NCBI RefSeq assembly: GCF_041956535.1
Contig: NW_027192192.1
Location: 1,500,646-1,564,645 of the forward strand
Reading direction: 5' to 3'
From: Calcarisporiella thermophila CBS 279.70
Lineage: Eukaryota > Calcarisporiellomycota
Length of the DNA: 64,000 nt
The notes under the pieces: model-generated
Databases searched by the model: none
What the model saw: only the letters and a program-made list of their open reading frames with translations
What the model was told of the DNA's origin: nothing
Position numbers and translations under genes: made by a program
Shown here: in pieces, positions 10,558 through 22,550 of the stretch
Position numbering within the stretch: position 1 is the stretch's first letter
How the letters are laid out: every line of letters begins with the position of its first letter

Positions 10558-12560
10558 ACTGTTAAAGCAGCAAAGAGGGAAAAGCCAAGAATAATCTCAG
10601 AAAATGAATAAGTCGTAAATTGCACACAAATATATATATATCTGTTCTATATGTACACAAACTAAAAAAAAAGCTACAGAAATACAATAATAAAAGGGCT
10701 TGAAAAGACGCAGAGAGTTGAAAAGTGATATAAGAAATAGGGGAAGATCCAAGTTTTCTATCAAAAGAGCAGAGGATTGCGATTTTATACTCGGCAAGCG
10801 GAATGATGAAACAATTTGAGGATAAAACGCCCGATAGATTCGAGGTCATCTGACTAGGTTAGGTTAGAGTATCGAATTGCGTGTTGCGCAATGTGGAAAA
10901 ATAAATTGTTTGAAAGTGGAGTTTAATGTTGAGGCCCATATCAATAGCGGCAGGATATTTCGTGCAAGAATTTTAACAAAAGGGCCCAGTACTGTCGAAA
11001 TAAGTAATGAACTATAACAAGAACTTCGAGCTACTTATTTCAAGCTTGCTCTCGCGTAGGTAGCTCAGATGATATCTGAACATTAATCATAATGAATTCT
11101 ATAAGGTATCAGGGACCGTTTGCCACATCTATGCTAAAAATTTTAAGATTATACTTATTAATCGAGGAACTAACTAGAGCAAATTATCAACTGGTCATAT
11201 CTCATCATTAACAAATGAAGCTTTCCAATTTATTAGCGATTGAATCATAATTATTCGTGCGGGAAAACAAAAAGAATATTGCGAAATCCATATTTAGAAT
11301 ATTGAGATTGCGAAATAATCTTGGTAAATTCTTACTCTACCACGAGCCATTCGAGTGAAGTGTGCGGAGATATAGCTAGACTATAGACTGATCCAGGCTA
11401 GTCAACTAACTTATTTAAAAAGTTAGCAAGAAAAGAGAGTTCGGAAGCTTGTAGCTTGGAGGAAGAGTATACGAAATACGAGAACTATTCGATAACTGAA
11501 CAGAGCCCTGACCAATTCTAGGCTTACCCCTTTTTTATACCCTTGAACAAGTAAGCCATTGCATTAAACCCCTCTTATATTTGCAAGAGGAGAACTTGCA
11601 CTTAAGAATAAGAAGAAATTATCACCCCATGTCTCGTGGCTGAGTTAGATTCATCAAGTTATATTAAATTGGCCTATTATTCAACAATCACATCCATATT
11701 ATCAAATATTATTCCCTACTATAAGTTTCAAACGGTGAAGTGGCGTATACAGCAACGGAAATTTATTATGAAACTCGTGCTGACTGAAATTATAAGAAAA
11801 GAAATTTCTCTTATATTATTCCATTACAAAGGAACTAAAGTTGTAAACAATTGTGATATATTCAGCTCGTCGAAGTGGCGTACATGATACATCTTTAAGC
11901 AAATTGTTATATTATCCATCTAGCTGATTTAAAAAAGATGCACTTGTTGGCTAAAATAAAAACAAATGTAACTATGGACGTATTTGAATGCTGGATTGTT
12001 ACTATGTTAAAATTAATTCAAAGTGAGCTATGCTAAATATTTAATGTCAATATAATCTAATACTTAACATGGAAATAGGTGGTATTCTACAAGCACCAAC
12101 GCTCTCAATTAATCACTCGTGTTAGCTTGCTATTATTTATGCACCCAGAAGAGTGAACTATTAATGAAGTTAAGAATGCATTCGAATAGGAGAAAAAGAT
12201 ACTAAGGGCGACGGTTCAATAAGAGAGAAGATTTATTTGAGGAAAATATAACTCTATGTATGAGGATATGACATACATTAGAAGAATACTCTTGGATAAT
12301 ATTTTTAGTTGTACTTTTTAGGCTGAATTTTATAAATGTCATAGATACAAATGAAATAGTTGCCCTCAAGTGAAAGTTTCAATTTATTACGAACTTTTTA
12401 AAGTGCACTATCCAACAAATTTAAGATTTGTTAGCCTTACTTTGTTATCCAAGTAACTGACTGCGCCACAACACCTATCCCCCCTTGTCGAAATTCCAAG
12501 TGAAAACACACTTCGACGTCCTTTGACCTATACTGGATTCAAAAAAAACCCGCTAGGAAA
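10558..12560. other. long AT-rich intergenic region
   Basis: About 2 kb between the divergent subtilase and ATP synthase subunit genes. It includes a (TA)n stretch near 10628-10641. One open frame, 11636-11887, has no Met context, domain or compositional support. No transposon remnant was recognised. Confidence 0.5.
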
Positions 12561-13218
12561 ATGTCCTCCATCGCGCTGCGTGCACTGCGTTTTGCACCCA
12601 TTTCAGTAAGTGTTTTTGTTTGTACTTTTGGATTGCTTCGAAGGTGTAATTTTGGCATCTCATCTAATTGCGAAAACATGGAATTATATTGATCTCGTAA
12701 TCTAACAGGTCAAGTATGCCATTCGCCCTGTTCCTGTGATGGCTGTGCGTGCATTCACGTCCCCCTCTTCCCCAGTACGGAAAGGTAACAATAGGCCTAA
12801 TCGGATTTTGACGTTCACCTGAAGATATACTTGATTGTTGACATTTCGATTCTATTGCAATAGATCTTGTCCAAGATATTTATATCAAGCAGATCAAATC
12901 CTACAAACCTGCTCCTGAGGTTTGTAATATTACACTTTGTCCTGCCGGTTTCTTTTTTTTTGACTTGGAAATTTGATGATAACCAATTAGGAAAAAGGTG
13001 CTGAACAAGGTCAAGTCAAAGAGCTTCATATTCCCGCTGCTCCCCAGCCTCCTCAAATTGAGAGTGATCTCACGGCCGATCTTCAGGCTTATCAACAGGA
13101 GGATCCAGTTGCAGTGACCGCGAGTGAGGAAGATCAAGCGGTTCAGGAGGATGAATATACGGATATCTTGGAGGAGGCCTTGAAGGATGAAGAAGAGGAA
13201 ACGGAAGGAGAGCATTAA
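12561..13218 (+). CDS. ATP14: mitochondrial F1Fo ATP synthase subunit h
   Basis: Four exons (12561-12605, 12709-12784, 12864-12919, 12991-13218) give 134 aa. The N-terminus MSSIALRALRFAPIS is a basic amphipathic presequence typical of mitochondrial import. The core DLVQDIYIKQIKSYKPAPE followed by ELHIPAAPQPP is the signature of fungal subunit h (Atp14). The rest is strongly acidic (DEYTDILEEALKDEEEE), as in the family. Subunit h is part of the peripheral stalk of complex V and stabilises the F1-Fo link in the inner membrane. The reading phases of all three introns agree. It is the only obvious respiratory gene in the window. Confidence 0.9.
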
Positions 13219-13550
13219 TTAGACTGTTAATTATTCTTTTATCGATTGCTTTTTCTCTTTTCGCCTTTTCTACTCTATCTCCCTCATTTTCACTTTTGGA
13301 TAAACTTGTTCGAAAAGAAAAGATAAAATATAAAATATTTTTTAAAGACTCGCTTTATCTTTTAATCCGAAGTTGAGTACACTAATTGCTCTTTATAGTG
13401 GAACGCGTATTACAACGCAGAGCCAATATGTAAACTAAATGCTGCTAATAAAAAGACTGCAGAGAAGTTTTGCTTTGGATTTTTAGGTTATATACAATTT
13501 ATTGTAATAGATAATAAAAAATAATAACAGAAATTCCAAGTTACATGGTA
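13219..13550. other. intergenic, convergent 3' ends
   Basis: AT-rich 3' flanks of the ATP14 gene and the small membrane protein gene. Nothing else seen. Confidence 0.5.
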
Positions 13551-13937
13551 TTATACGCATGGTACATAACACATTTGGCCATTGCAATTACGACCATTCG
13601 TTTTCCATGTCCAAACGCATATGCAGACCATAATTGCTAGAAAAAGAAGAACAATTGCACCGACGACGATCTTTGACAATCCATCATCATCAAAGAAACC
13701 ACCTCCCTTCTGGGGCTGAGATGTGATGGTTGTTTGTGAAGGTACAGGAAGTACTGAAGTAGATGTTGGCGGTAAACTCGTCTGGGGATCTCTTTTGGAT
13801 AACTGTAAATGATTAGAACTAGGGGGTATATGTGTAGAGTGAGCGTGGGGGGTAGATACGACCGGCGTGATGAAAACAAATACAAGAACGATTATAGAGA
13901 GAATTAGTAAGATGGAGGGCAGGGTTGGCTTTGGCAT
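13551..13937 (-). CDS. small predicted membrane protein, unknown function
   Basis: A 128-aa intronless frame with clear topology. It has an N-terminal hydrophobic segment (residues about 7-29, signal peptide or anchor), a Ser/Thr/Pro-rich outer part with a dibasic KR site near residue 49 that could be cut by a Kex2-type protease, and a second membrane span of about residues 88-111 (KIVVGAIVLLFLAIMVCICV). The tail is short and Cys-containing: NCNGQMCYVPCV. Clustered Thr/Ser/Pro suggests O-mannosylation. I do not recognise a family. The topology and low-complexity ectodomain argue that it is a real gene, for example a cell-surface protein. Confidence 0.6.
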   Translation of the reverse strand: MPKPTLPSILLILSIIVLVFVFITPVVSTPHAHSTHIPPSSNHLQLSKRDPQTSLPPTSTSVLPVPSQTTITSQPQKGGGFFDDDGLSKIVVGAIVLLFLAIMVCICVWTWKTNGRNCNGQMCYVPCV

Positions 13938-14730
13938 TGTAATGAGGCCAGTTCAAAGCATGTAGTAGAGGTGGATTAAGAAAAAAGATTGCTTCAAGTT
14001 AGTACTCTTCAGAGTTAAGATTCTCGACTTGTCGGTGTAACGTCCATTTCTTCCAGAATACATCGCCTTTGAATGGGGATACAAAACAAAGCTAAGCCTA
14101 TATAAAAGGCATGATAGCGCAGTGAGCAACGGTCAGTAGAGATCCCCCCTCCTCGATCCAAACCTCTGGTGGGATTGAGTGTAGAGTCAAACTCCTTTTC
14201 AAAAGAAAAGGATATTGCGAAGTCAAGTTAGCATACAGTCCATTAGGTAGCTCCGTCAGCTCTAAAGAATCTATTGGGGTATTTCGAGTGCAGGCTTGAA
14301 GAGCAATATTCTAAATGAAGGCTGCAAGGTTATATCTACAATTGCATTTGCACTAAATTTGGCTTTGGTTTAGCATCCGAAGATGTGTCTCATTATGTTT
14401 AATGTCAACTGAGTTTGGTAAATATATGCATGAACGTGAATTCAGTATGTATAAATCGTCTATTATATACCATAATTTATGACAATATATGTGCACTCAT
14501 CCCTATGGTTTGGACGATTGTCCTGAACAGATCCCTATTGACTCCACCTTTTTATCATATTACAAGAAACAATTGACTGCCATTAGATACAATCGAGCCT
14601 GCTTATAGAAAATTACATTAATTAACAGGTTTGCACCGATTTGCCTACCAGGTGCCAACTCCGCGTTTCCTCTATCCTTTGCAGTGAACGTAGCCATTTC
14701 TCCAATGCCATTTTTTCAACACATTTCCGT
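13938..14730. other. intergenic
   Basis: Upstream region of the small membrane protein. A TATAAAAGG motif lies near 14100 on the plus strand, with a C-rich run at 14144-14155 downstream. No open frame follows it, so its meaning is unclear. No gene was assigned. Confidence 0.4.
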
Positions 14731-16003
14731 TCAAGTTCCTAAGCCATGTTTTGCACTCATCTCGGATATTATGTGCCGAAATTCCTGCCTAAGAGAGGAA
14801 AAAGAGTGGGAAGTTGTGTTGAAGGAAGAGAATAGAGCCTGAGTCTTAGAGTCAGCTATAGCCGCTGTCAAGTGCTGGACGCGTGTGCGCAGCTCTTCTG
14901 TTTGAATCCGCAATTTTTCGCGTTCATCCTCAGCAGCTTCCAAACGATGAGATAACCGGCTTACTTCGTGCATCAATTCGTCGTTTTCAATGCGGAGAGA
15001 CAATTCAGCTCTATTGCAAAACTTCTCGCGGAAATCACTGAGGTCATTTTCATAATAAGCACCTGAATACCGATGGGCTTTAAAATATGAACTTGAAAGT
15101 TCTTGCTCCAGGGTTTCCACCCGCATCTTATAATCATCTAGCTGAGATTCAAGAAGCGCAATATTTAACTGCAATTCCTCCACGTTCATCTCTTCATTAC
15201 ACGATTTTTGGCTCTCTAGTACTTGAATCCGTTCCTCAAGCCTCTTAACTGCTCTAGCCAACATCCCAGCTGTGTGTTCTGTTAATCTTCGATGCATACC
15301 TCTGCCTACATATGTCAAGGCCCACATCTCTGCTGCAGTCTCGTCGACGTGTTTGCTTGCATCTGCAAATTCATCCCATACCCGATTAGAATCTTGCAAG
15401 TCAGGTGTTTCTAGTCGCGTAAGGGTATGAGCAGCTCTACGAATCTTCATTTGAAGGACCAACCGAGCCGAGAGTACCTCCAAACGAGATTCAAGCGCTT
15501 CATATTTCTATTGGAAATAACGGATAAGAATGAGTTCAAGAATAAGAAGACAAACGCGGATCTAGATCCTGGGGAAAAGTAATTACGTCTCGCAGCTTTT
15601 CTGCCTCCTCTTCACTTAAAACTTCAAATTTTTCCGCCTCTGCGACTGCCTTAACGATCAACAGCTCTGATAGAAGCTCGTCTTTCTTTACATAATCCTC
15701 CCGGGCGGGAATGCCTGTATTGCATATGGCATCACCCAAGCTATATTCACGTATTCCCAGAGGGACAGTTGGTTCAACTGTACTCGACTTCTCTGTTCTA
15801 TTCAACTCGCTTTGCTCAGTCCAATGGTCAAGGTCAACCAGAGGAAGTGGCTTTGGTTTTATTGGCTGTGAAAAGAATGGGGATTGTGTAGAGAAGCGGT
15901 TAAGAAGATGGTCTGCATACTCTATTTTTGTAAGAGAAGAACTATCGCTAAAGTGGAAGGTGTCTTTGCTCAAAGGAATGTCGAAAAATCGTATTGCTGC
16001 CAT
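14731..16003 (-). CDS. Uds1-domain coiled-coil protein (up-regulated during septation type)
   Basis: Two exons (15587-16003 and 14731-15507) give 397 aa. Residues 1-100 are unstructured. From Tyr104 the sequence YVKKDELLSELLIVKAVAEA...FEVLSEEEAEKLRD continues across the intron into KYEALESRLEVLSARL and RRAAHTLTRL. This matches the fungal Uds1 domain, a helical region named after S. pombe Uds1. From about residue 220 to the C-terminus the protein is heptad-rich coiled coil (LEERIQVLES, LRIENDELMHEVSRL, LRTRVQHL). The family is linked to septation, and localisation to the division site is expected from that but not shown here. A first intron placed inside the domain gives an exact phase match. 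Confidence 0.8.
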
Positions 16004-16536
16004 AGTCGAGATAGTGGGTATAAAAGTACAGTGAATACTTTAAATAGTAGAAAAAACAAAGGAAAAGCAGGACAGAAAAAAAATGGAGTGAAGTTATCAG
16101 AATACCTAAAGGAACGCAGTGGCTACAAAGTACAGGCCAACATGAAAAAAAGAAAAATATTGAACAATTGCATATTGCGAATATTTAGTATAGAGATTGC
16201 CAATCCTACCAAAAAATAAAGTTAGTGTTAGGTGATTGAAGGTCAGCACTATTTCTTATGTTATAATCTGCGGTGTTTATGTCATCAAAGGATGATTTAT
16301 CTTTCTCAATAGCCAAGGTAATTACTATATATTAATACGCAAAAGGTATAGAAAGGACAATGGAATTAGACCCGGAGTCAGATAAGAATACGTAGAGAGG
16401 AATTCCTAGAAAACGGTATTATATTTTTTGACGAAATAGCAAATGAATAGATAGAGTAAGTAATAGAGGGGAGGTGAGGACACAAGCACAAGAGTAAATG
16501 GGAAAATTACATTATTGGTCTTGGAAGGAGGATCCA
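16004..16536. other. intergenic
   Basis: Promoter side of the Uds1 gene and 3' flank of the next minus-strand gene. AT-rich; no gene was recognised. The open frames here are antisense extensions of the Uds1 exon. Confidence 0.5.
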
Positions 16537-17181
16537 TTAAAATAAAACTAGCACAGATGATCCAACTACAAGAAAAGCCAGGTATATAATGGCAATTACA
16601 TTTTTTCGGTGCGACTTGGCCCGCCAAGTTGAAGCAGTAGAAGTTGGTAGTTGCGTAACTGAGCGTGTAGCGGTAGGTGATGTTTCGCTGTAAGTGGATA
16701 AAGAAGCTGAACTAGGCGCATTCGTGAAATTGGATATAGAAGTCGGCATCATATTAGATTGCGTCGGAAGAATCGATGCTGCTGAAGTTTGAGGAGATTT
16801 TTCTTGTCCAAACAATTTCGTCACACCTGCCATCATCCCACTCATCACTTTACAAAAACCCACCACACCATCTGGAGGGGATCTTCCCAACGCGTTTTGG
16901 AACTGCTTCGTCTCTGTTAGACAATCTAGACATGGTTTGTGGTCTGGAGAGCATAAGCACTTGATGGCATCAGTCGCTTGCAATGGGTTGGCTATTGTGG
17001 TGGAGAAGTTGTCGAGAACCTTCGTTTTTTGTAGACAAGTGGTAAACTGTGAATAGAAAGGTTTGCATTCTACACAAGAACGAACTTCAGGGGGAAATGC
17101 AGGCAAGCCTCCCGATTGTGCATAAGATGGTGGAAAGATGATAGGAAGGAGACAAATAGTAATTAGATTGAAAAATTTCAT
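16537..17181 (-). CDS. secreted Cys-rich protein with C-terminal hydrophobic (GPI-type) tail
   Basis: A 214-aa single-exon frame. It has a signal peptide (residues 1-21, ending SYAQ) and a Cys-rich region of about residues 35-110 with eight or more cysteines (RSCVECKPF, TTCLQK, KCLCSPDHKPCLDCL, GFCKVM). A long Ser/Thr-rich stretch follows, and the chain ends in a hydrophobic segment (IIYLAFLVVGSSVLVLF) with nothing after it. That order is typical of fungal GPI-anchored cell-wall proteins. The Cys spacing does not match a family I can name; it is not an obvious CFEM domain. Function unknown. Confidence 0.7.
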   Translation of the reverse strand: MKFFNLITICLLPIIFPPSYAQSGGLPAFPPEVRSCVECKPFYSQFTTCLQKTKVLDNFSTTIANPLQATDAIKCLCSPDHKPCLDCLTETKQFQNALGRSPPDGVVGFCKVMSGMMAGVTKLFGQEKSPQTSAASILPTQSNMMPTSISNFTNAPSSASLSTYSETSPTATRSVTQLPTSTASTWRAKSHRKNVIAIIYLAFLVVGSSVLVLF

Positions 17182-18213
17182 GCTTTGTGAATAAAGAACG
17201 GAAAGGATATAATGAGAGAGAAGGGATAATAATGAAATTTATCTCGAAACCAAATTCATGCTCTTCGAGAAGTTGAGCCTACAGGACACCTAGATTTTTT
17301 TTGGGTAATTCGGCTCCGTTGAATTATTTGCAGATAAGAGATACAATATACGTAAAATATGAATTTTATCTACCGGTTATTATATAAGTTCCCTCCAATA
17401 AACAAAGAATCAGGTTAGTTTGACATTGTCTGAATAATATAGATATGTTTTAAGATGTTACATATAGATTGAATTCTACGTTATTGTCAATACTTGAGCA
17501 GCTTAATATCTCCGTTACTACACCTAGCAGGATATATTTAAAATATCAAAGTTTTGAATTATAGTACTCCAACGAATAAGAAACTAATCATATGGACATC
17601 TGGGAGATCTCACAACACATGTCCTAGTATTAGTAAGAGTTCTATTTCAAATTACATAACCAGCTCTGACTCTTAAATAATAAAACCATATACTTAATGT
17701 GAGTATCATATGAACAGACCATTTGTGAAATCGATTTTTATATTTTGTACAGATCACCTTTAGAAAAGTAAAGCATTATTGTTCACATTAATATTAATTA
17801 GTTGAAGGAGAAGTGTTTGGTTTCAACAATTAGATGTTTATTATACAGTAAATCATAATTCCAACTTCAAACGACATCGAATTCTTTCATGGCCATAATC
17901 ATGGAGCATCGTTGCATTGAAATTTCATACCCTTTCATTTGTCCTGGAAATGAGAACTAGGAATCAAGCCTAACTTGATGAGATATATATATCAATTTAT
18001 GAGTGCGGAAAGGTGTGTAAAATAAGAATGAGGCAAGTGGAAATATATTGATTATAAAGAAGGTAGAACATGTTAAAAATATATATATTCGAAAAGCAAG
18101 ATAAAGAAGGAAAGGTGTTAAAGGAAAGTTTATGAAATAAAAAAGTATCCAGATTTGCTAAACAGACATTTTATACAAAAAAAGAAAAGAAAAAAAAAGG
18201 TGTAAGATTCACA
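17182..18213. other. AT-rich intergenic region
   Basis: About 1 kb with no recognisable coding, RNA or repeat feature. The end near 18050-18200 is A-rich and probably includes the 3' UTR of the minus-strand gene that follows. Confidence 0.5.
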
Positions 18214-19110
18214 TTATTCGGAAGAAAGTGTAGGCAAAAGGGTAAGTCGTTTTTGTTGATAATCTTTAATCATTCCCGTCAGTAAGCCTATCACATCTTT
18301 CTCTTCCACTTTCCACATACGGCAGAAACATTCAGCAAGTACTCGTGGATCATCGTGCTCATATACATTAATTGGTTCAGATTCATCTTCATCTAGCTCT
18401 ACATTTATCGTAATTAGGAAGCGGCCACGCCGGGAATAAAAACTTTTAGGGGTATGGTGGGCGGGTTCTGCCTGCGGAGGCTGTACTGAGGGGCGACTTG
18501 GAGAGGGCGAGGGTGAGGGAGAAGGGGAAGGCTCTTGAGATAGGCCGAAAGATTTGTCTTGTTTCTGGGTTTGTACTGGCTCGGACCGCTCAGCAATACT
18601 CTTGACTTCGTTTTTACCTAATGCTTTACCCCGCGGACGTTGTGGATGCTTGGCAGGAGTTGCATCTTTTTTAACTTCGGAATGTATCTTTTTCTCGGTG
18701 TGCTTACTATTCTCTTTTGTATCATCTAAATTTGCTGCTTTCTTCTTATTTTCTCTACCGTTCCCTTTGGCTTTTTTCTTTCCATCGCTTTTTGTGCTTT
18801 CCTCGCGTTTTTGTCCCATTCTTTGTGCTATTATTTCCTCTTCCTCTTTTGGCTTGTAGTTGGGCCCTTGTCGGTGAAGATTTCCGGTACCAAGCCCATT
18901 CTTCAGCTTAAAATTAGGATCTACTAGTGTATGCCACGCGCTCAATCGTTTTTCGTCATTGCTTGTTAAGCTGCCTTCATCCTTAGCTATAAATTCATCT
19001 GAGTGTGTATCAATAGAGCCATTATTATTGGTATCTAACTTGGCGGATTTAAGTTTATTGTTGCGATTGGTATCTTTTTTTCGTGAACGGCGGTTGGCGC
19101 CCTCCGGCAT
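18214..19110 (-). CDS. Lys-rich protein with conserved acidic C-terminal module, unknown function
   Basis: A 298-aa intronless frame. Residues 1-190 are highly charged and Lys-rich, with nuclear-localisation-like blocks (RRSRKK, GKKKAKGNGRENKKK), followed by a (SP)6 run near residues 193-205. Only the last 70 residues look folded: FLITINVELDEDESEPINVYEHDDP, then RVLAECFCRMWKVEEKDVIGLLTGMIKDY. This strand-strand-helix-helix pattern with a DDP turn resembles a ubiquitin-like or CUE-sized module found at the ends of several fungal proteins, but I cannot name the family with confidence. The gene is divergent from PRP39 with a 182-bp gap. Confidence 0.7.
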   Translation of the reverse strand: MPEGANRRSRKKDTNRNNKLKSAKLDTNNNGSIDTHSDEFIAKDEGSLTSNDEKRLSAWHTLVDPNFKLKNGLGTGNLHRQGPNYKPKEEEEIIAQRMGQKREESTKSDGKKKAKGNGRENKKKAANLDDTKENSKHTEKKIHSEVKKDATPAKHPQRPRGKALGKNEVKSIAERSEPVQTQKQDKSFGLSQEPSPSPSPSPSPSRPSVQPPQAEPAHHTPKSFYSRRGRFLITINVELDEDESEPINVYEHDDPRVLAECFCRMWKVEEKDVIGLLTGMIKDYQQKRLTLLPTLSSE

Positions 19111-19292
19111 AATTGATTGCAGTAGTTGTTAGTGAGATGATGAAATGGTATTATGAACAAAAAATATTTCGATTATTCATAAGTTGGGATTCAAAAACTT
19201 TGTAATTGAGGCGCAGTAAATTTAGCATCGTCGTACTTGAACCTCACTTTTTCTAAATAATCCCGATACAACAAAAGTATCTTTTGAGGACC
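19111..19292. promoter_or_regulatory. shared divergent promoter (Lys-rich gene / PRP39)
   Basis: Only 182 bp separate the start codons at 19110 (-) and 19293 (+), so the promoters of both genes must lie here or overlap the 5' ends. No TATA box was obvious. Co-regulation is possible but not shown. Confidence 0.55.
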
Positions 19293-22120
19293 ATGGAGGA
19301 TTACCAGGACTCTAATTATCAAGCATATCGGGGGAATGCAGCTGGTAAATCTTAATATAAAGTATAATTGTGGAGTTTATGCTCAATTATTTTCAACGGG
19401 TTTGGATTTTTCTAGCTCACTCTGCGCCTCCTGCCAATGGAAGTTCAAATCCTGCACCAGCGGACCATGGTGCACCTGCACCTGGTGACTGGGAACGTTA
19501 TTGGGACATAGTACGTGCGAATCCTCAAGATTTTGCTTCATGGGAATACCTCATCCGTCTAGTTGAAACAGCTGAAGGTGGTCTCGGTCGAGATGCACCA
19601 TCTGCTAATATCGAAAACGCGAGGAGAGTATATGACGAATTTCTAGATCGATTTCCATTATGCTTTGGTTACTGGAAAAAATACGCCGATATGGAATTTG
19701 CTATTGGAGGTGCCGAGGCTGCAGAAAAGGTATATTTTTTTATTCTTTTTACCTTTAATTTACGTGTTAAATCTCCCTCTTGTTAGATTTATGAGCGCGG
19801 TGTAACGGCTATTCACAATTCCGTTGACTTATGGACACAATACTGCACATTTAAAATAGAAAATTCACAAGATCCGGAAGAGGTTTCACGGTGGGTATTA
19901 CTGTTATTCATTACTCTCCTATTTAGGGCTCTCCCCTTTTTCCTTTATAATGATTTGCCTCCCGTTTTCTTTCAATGACCAATTCAAGTGCTCTTGGAGA
20001 TCTTAATGGTGACAACTCACCTTAGCATCGATCAAGTTCGAAAGAGTATTTTATTTTTCAAAAACTTCCTTTTTATTTATATTTTAAGATCACTTGCTTT
20101 TTGAGATTCATATTAGTGTGCATACTATCTGCACAATCTAACCTGGTCATTGAATGATAGCCTTAGCTCTCTGAGATTTGCTATCGGTTTTGTGATTTTG
20201 AGCAGCTTAATTCACTCTTCTCTATTCAAGCGCTTTTTTTTTTACTAGAATATACTAATAATATCTCTATATTTACAGGTTATTTGCTAGAGGTGGTGAG
20301 AATTGTGGTTATGATTTTCTTAGTCATCTATTTTGGAATAAGTGGCTTGAATGGGAGGAGATGCGACAAGATTACAGTAGCGAGCTTAAAATCTTAGAGC
20401 GTATTATCGAGATCCCGCTGCACCAATACGCAAATTTTTTCGAAAAGTAAGAATTTGATTTGGAAAGAGAAAACGATAACTAGAGGCTGTTTCCTAAGCT
20501 TTCTTCATTCTTTTTATTTACATAAAGATACACCAATTTGGCTGCCACGCGACCAGTTACGGAACTCGTTTCTCCTGAAGAATATGCGCAATTGGAGCAA
20601 GAAATTCGGTCCGAAAATTCAACCTCTGATAACGCGAAAGAGTCATCCACGAAATCGCCTGAAGAGGTTGAGCACGAAATGCGACAACGGATACATGCTA
20701 AGAAGGTTGAGGTGTACACGCGTACACAAACCGAGGTTAATAGAAGATGGCCATTTGAAGCTGAAGTATGTTACTTCAACACTTGTGAGCGGCCATTACC
20801 ATGCATGTTGATGGTTTTTACTTTTTTTTATGTTAGATTAAGCGACCTTATTTCCATGTTAAACCAATGGATGAGCCTCAGCTTATGAATTGGCGGCGTT
20901 ATCTTGACTTTGCAGAGGCGGAGTGTGATGATGGAACAACTCAAATTTTGTATGAACGTTGCCTTGTACCTTGTGCTTTATATGCGGAATTCTGGCTTCG
21001 CTACGCTCGTTGGTTCTATTCAAAAGGGAGGACGGAAGACGCCATTTCAACGTGTGCGCGCGCCGTGTATACATTTGTGCCAGTGCACCAGCCGAGCGTA
21101 AAATTGTTACACGCTCTGTTTGAGGAGCAATTGGGACGCCATGATGAAGCAAGAAGAATTTATCGAGAGGTGACAGAGCTAGGTTTGTCTCCATAGGAGC
21201 TACCAAGTATGTTTTATAATTGCTTACATTAATTTCGATATTTTAGTCCCTGGACATCTGGAAACCATCGTTCGCTATGCGAATTTTGAACGACGACAGG
21301 GTGATCTCAAGGCAGCAGAGGAGATTTACACAACTTCTATAAATTTGCCGTCAGAACAGGTAAACAATAGCGGCAAGGCATTTTTGACCGCACAGCTAGC
21401 AAACTTCGTTTGGCAGGTAAATTAATATCCAAGTCATTTATATCTGAAGAATTTCATCATAATATATTTACAAATTGTCATTTTCTCTTTTCAATTTAGT
21501 GTAAAGAGTCGGCTGAGGACGCTCGCAAAATTTATGTCGAAGAATGCGGTCGTTTCGGAGATAGCAAATATTTTTGGATTAGCTTTTTGAATTTTGAGCT
21601 TGCACAGACTGGTAATAACAAAAAAGGATCTCTCGTCTACCGCTTCCTTGGTCACTCTAATCAAATTTGTTTCTTGATATTTTTAGGAGCTGACACAGAG
21701 CAAAATGTTGAAGCTCTCTTCTCACATCTCCGTACTCATGGCGCAATCCCTCCAGAGACAGCAGCCGACCTTGAACAACGATATCTTGAGTTCTTGATTG
21801 AGCGAGGAAGTTCAGCGGAAGGAATTATTCAATTGGAGGCGAAACTTGCCGCCTATTCGCCTCCGTCCACAGAAACTGTGTCGAGAAAGAGAGCAGCACA
21901 AGATGAACTGAATGGAGCTGCAAAGATTGCACGACTAGACGGCGCAGGTAGTCAGACAGTAGCAGGAGCTGGAATGACTGCAGGTTATGGATATGGGGGG
22001 CAGTGGGGAGATTATTCACAACAGGCAGCTGCAGGATACGGAGGATATGCTGGGTATGGCGGCTATCCAGCAACGGGAGGATGGGATTATTCTCAGCAGC
22101 CGCAGGGACAAGCGCAGTAG
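19293..22120 (+). CDS. PRP39: pre-mRNA-processing factor 39 (HAT-repeat U1 snRNP protein)
   Basis: Nine exons: 19293-19344, 19416-19729, 19787-19890, 20279-20446, 20528-20765, 20837-21182, 21247-21416, 21500-21611 and 21687-22120. All are in phase and give 645 aa. HAT (half-a-TPR) repeats run through most of the protein: WERYWDIVRANPQDFASWEYL, RRVYDEFLDRFPLCFGYWKKY, YERGVTAIHNSVDLWTQYC, then RPYFHVKPMDEPQLMNWRRYL and KYFWISFLNFE. This matches Prp39/PRPF39, the HAT-repeat protein of U1 snRNP that helps select 5' splice sites. The C-terminus is a Gly/Tyr/Gln-rich low-complexity tail (GYGGYAGYGGYPATGGW). Intron 3, of 388 nt, is unusually long for this window. Confidence 0.92.
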
Positions 22121-22550
22121 TCTCCGCATTAAGTCACTACATTCTTGTTAATCAGTTCTAATATGGTGAGGTCCAAATGTCTATGCAATATTCTCTCTTT
22201 TGTTCACACCCTCCTTTACTGTTGAAGCTATACAACTAATGAGCACCTTTTAGGGAATAAAGGCAAAAAATTTTTTTTCTGCTCTCTAGATGTTCAAAGA
22301 AAACATTTATTTACTTTGCGTAGAGGAAAAAATATATAGCATAAAATGAAATATATAATAAAAAAAAGGTCGCAAATCGCAATGTCATTTTCTCTTATCA
22401 TAGTCAACATCGAGAAATAAAAACCTAAATAACAAGGATTATAATGAAAATTAGATCAGAATAAAAAAAAAAAAATAAGAAACAGGGCATAAAAATTCAT
22501 CAAAAGAAGAGTCTATCTGTAAAGGAAAGTATCTAATAGAGAAGAAGTCC
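22121..22550. other. intergenic, convergent 3' ends
   Basis: 3' flanks of PRP39 and the WNK gene, with long A and T runs (22268-22280, 22360-22370, 22464-22478). No gene. Confidence 0.6.

Noticed and set aside
11636-11887. 83-codon frame in the 2-kb intergenic region
   Set aside because: Isolated, no domain, no promoter or splice signals; expected by chance in AT-rich sequence.
14108-14175. Possible tRNA: ATAGCGCAGTGAGC resembles an A box and GATCCAAACC a B box after a TATA motif
   Set aside because: The ends do not pair as an acceptor stem, no anticodon stem can be formed, and a C6 run sits where the anticodon arm should be.
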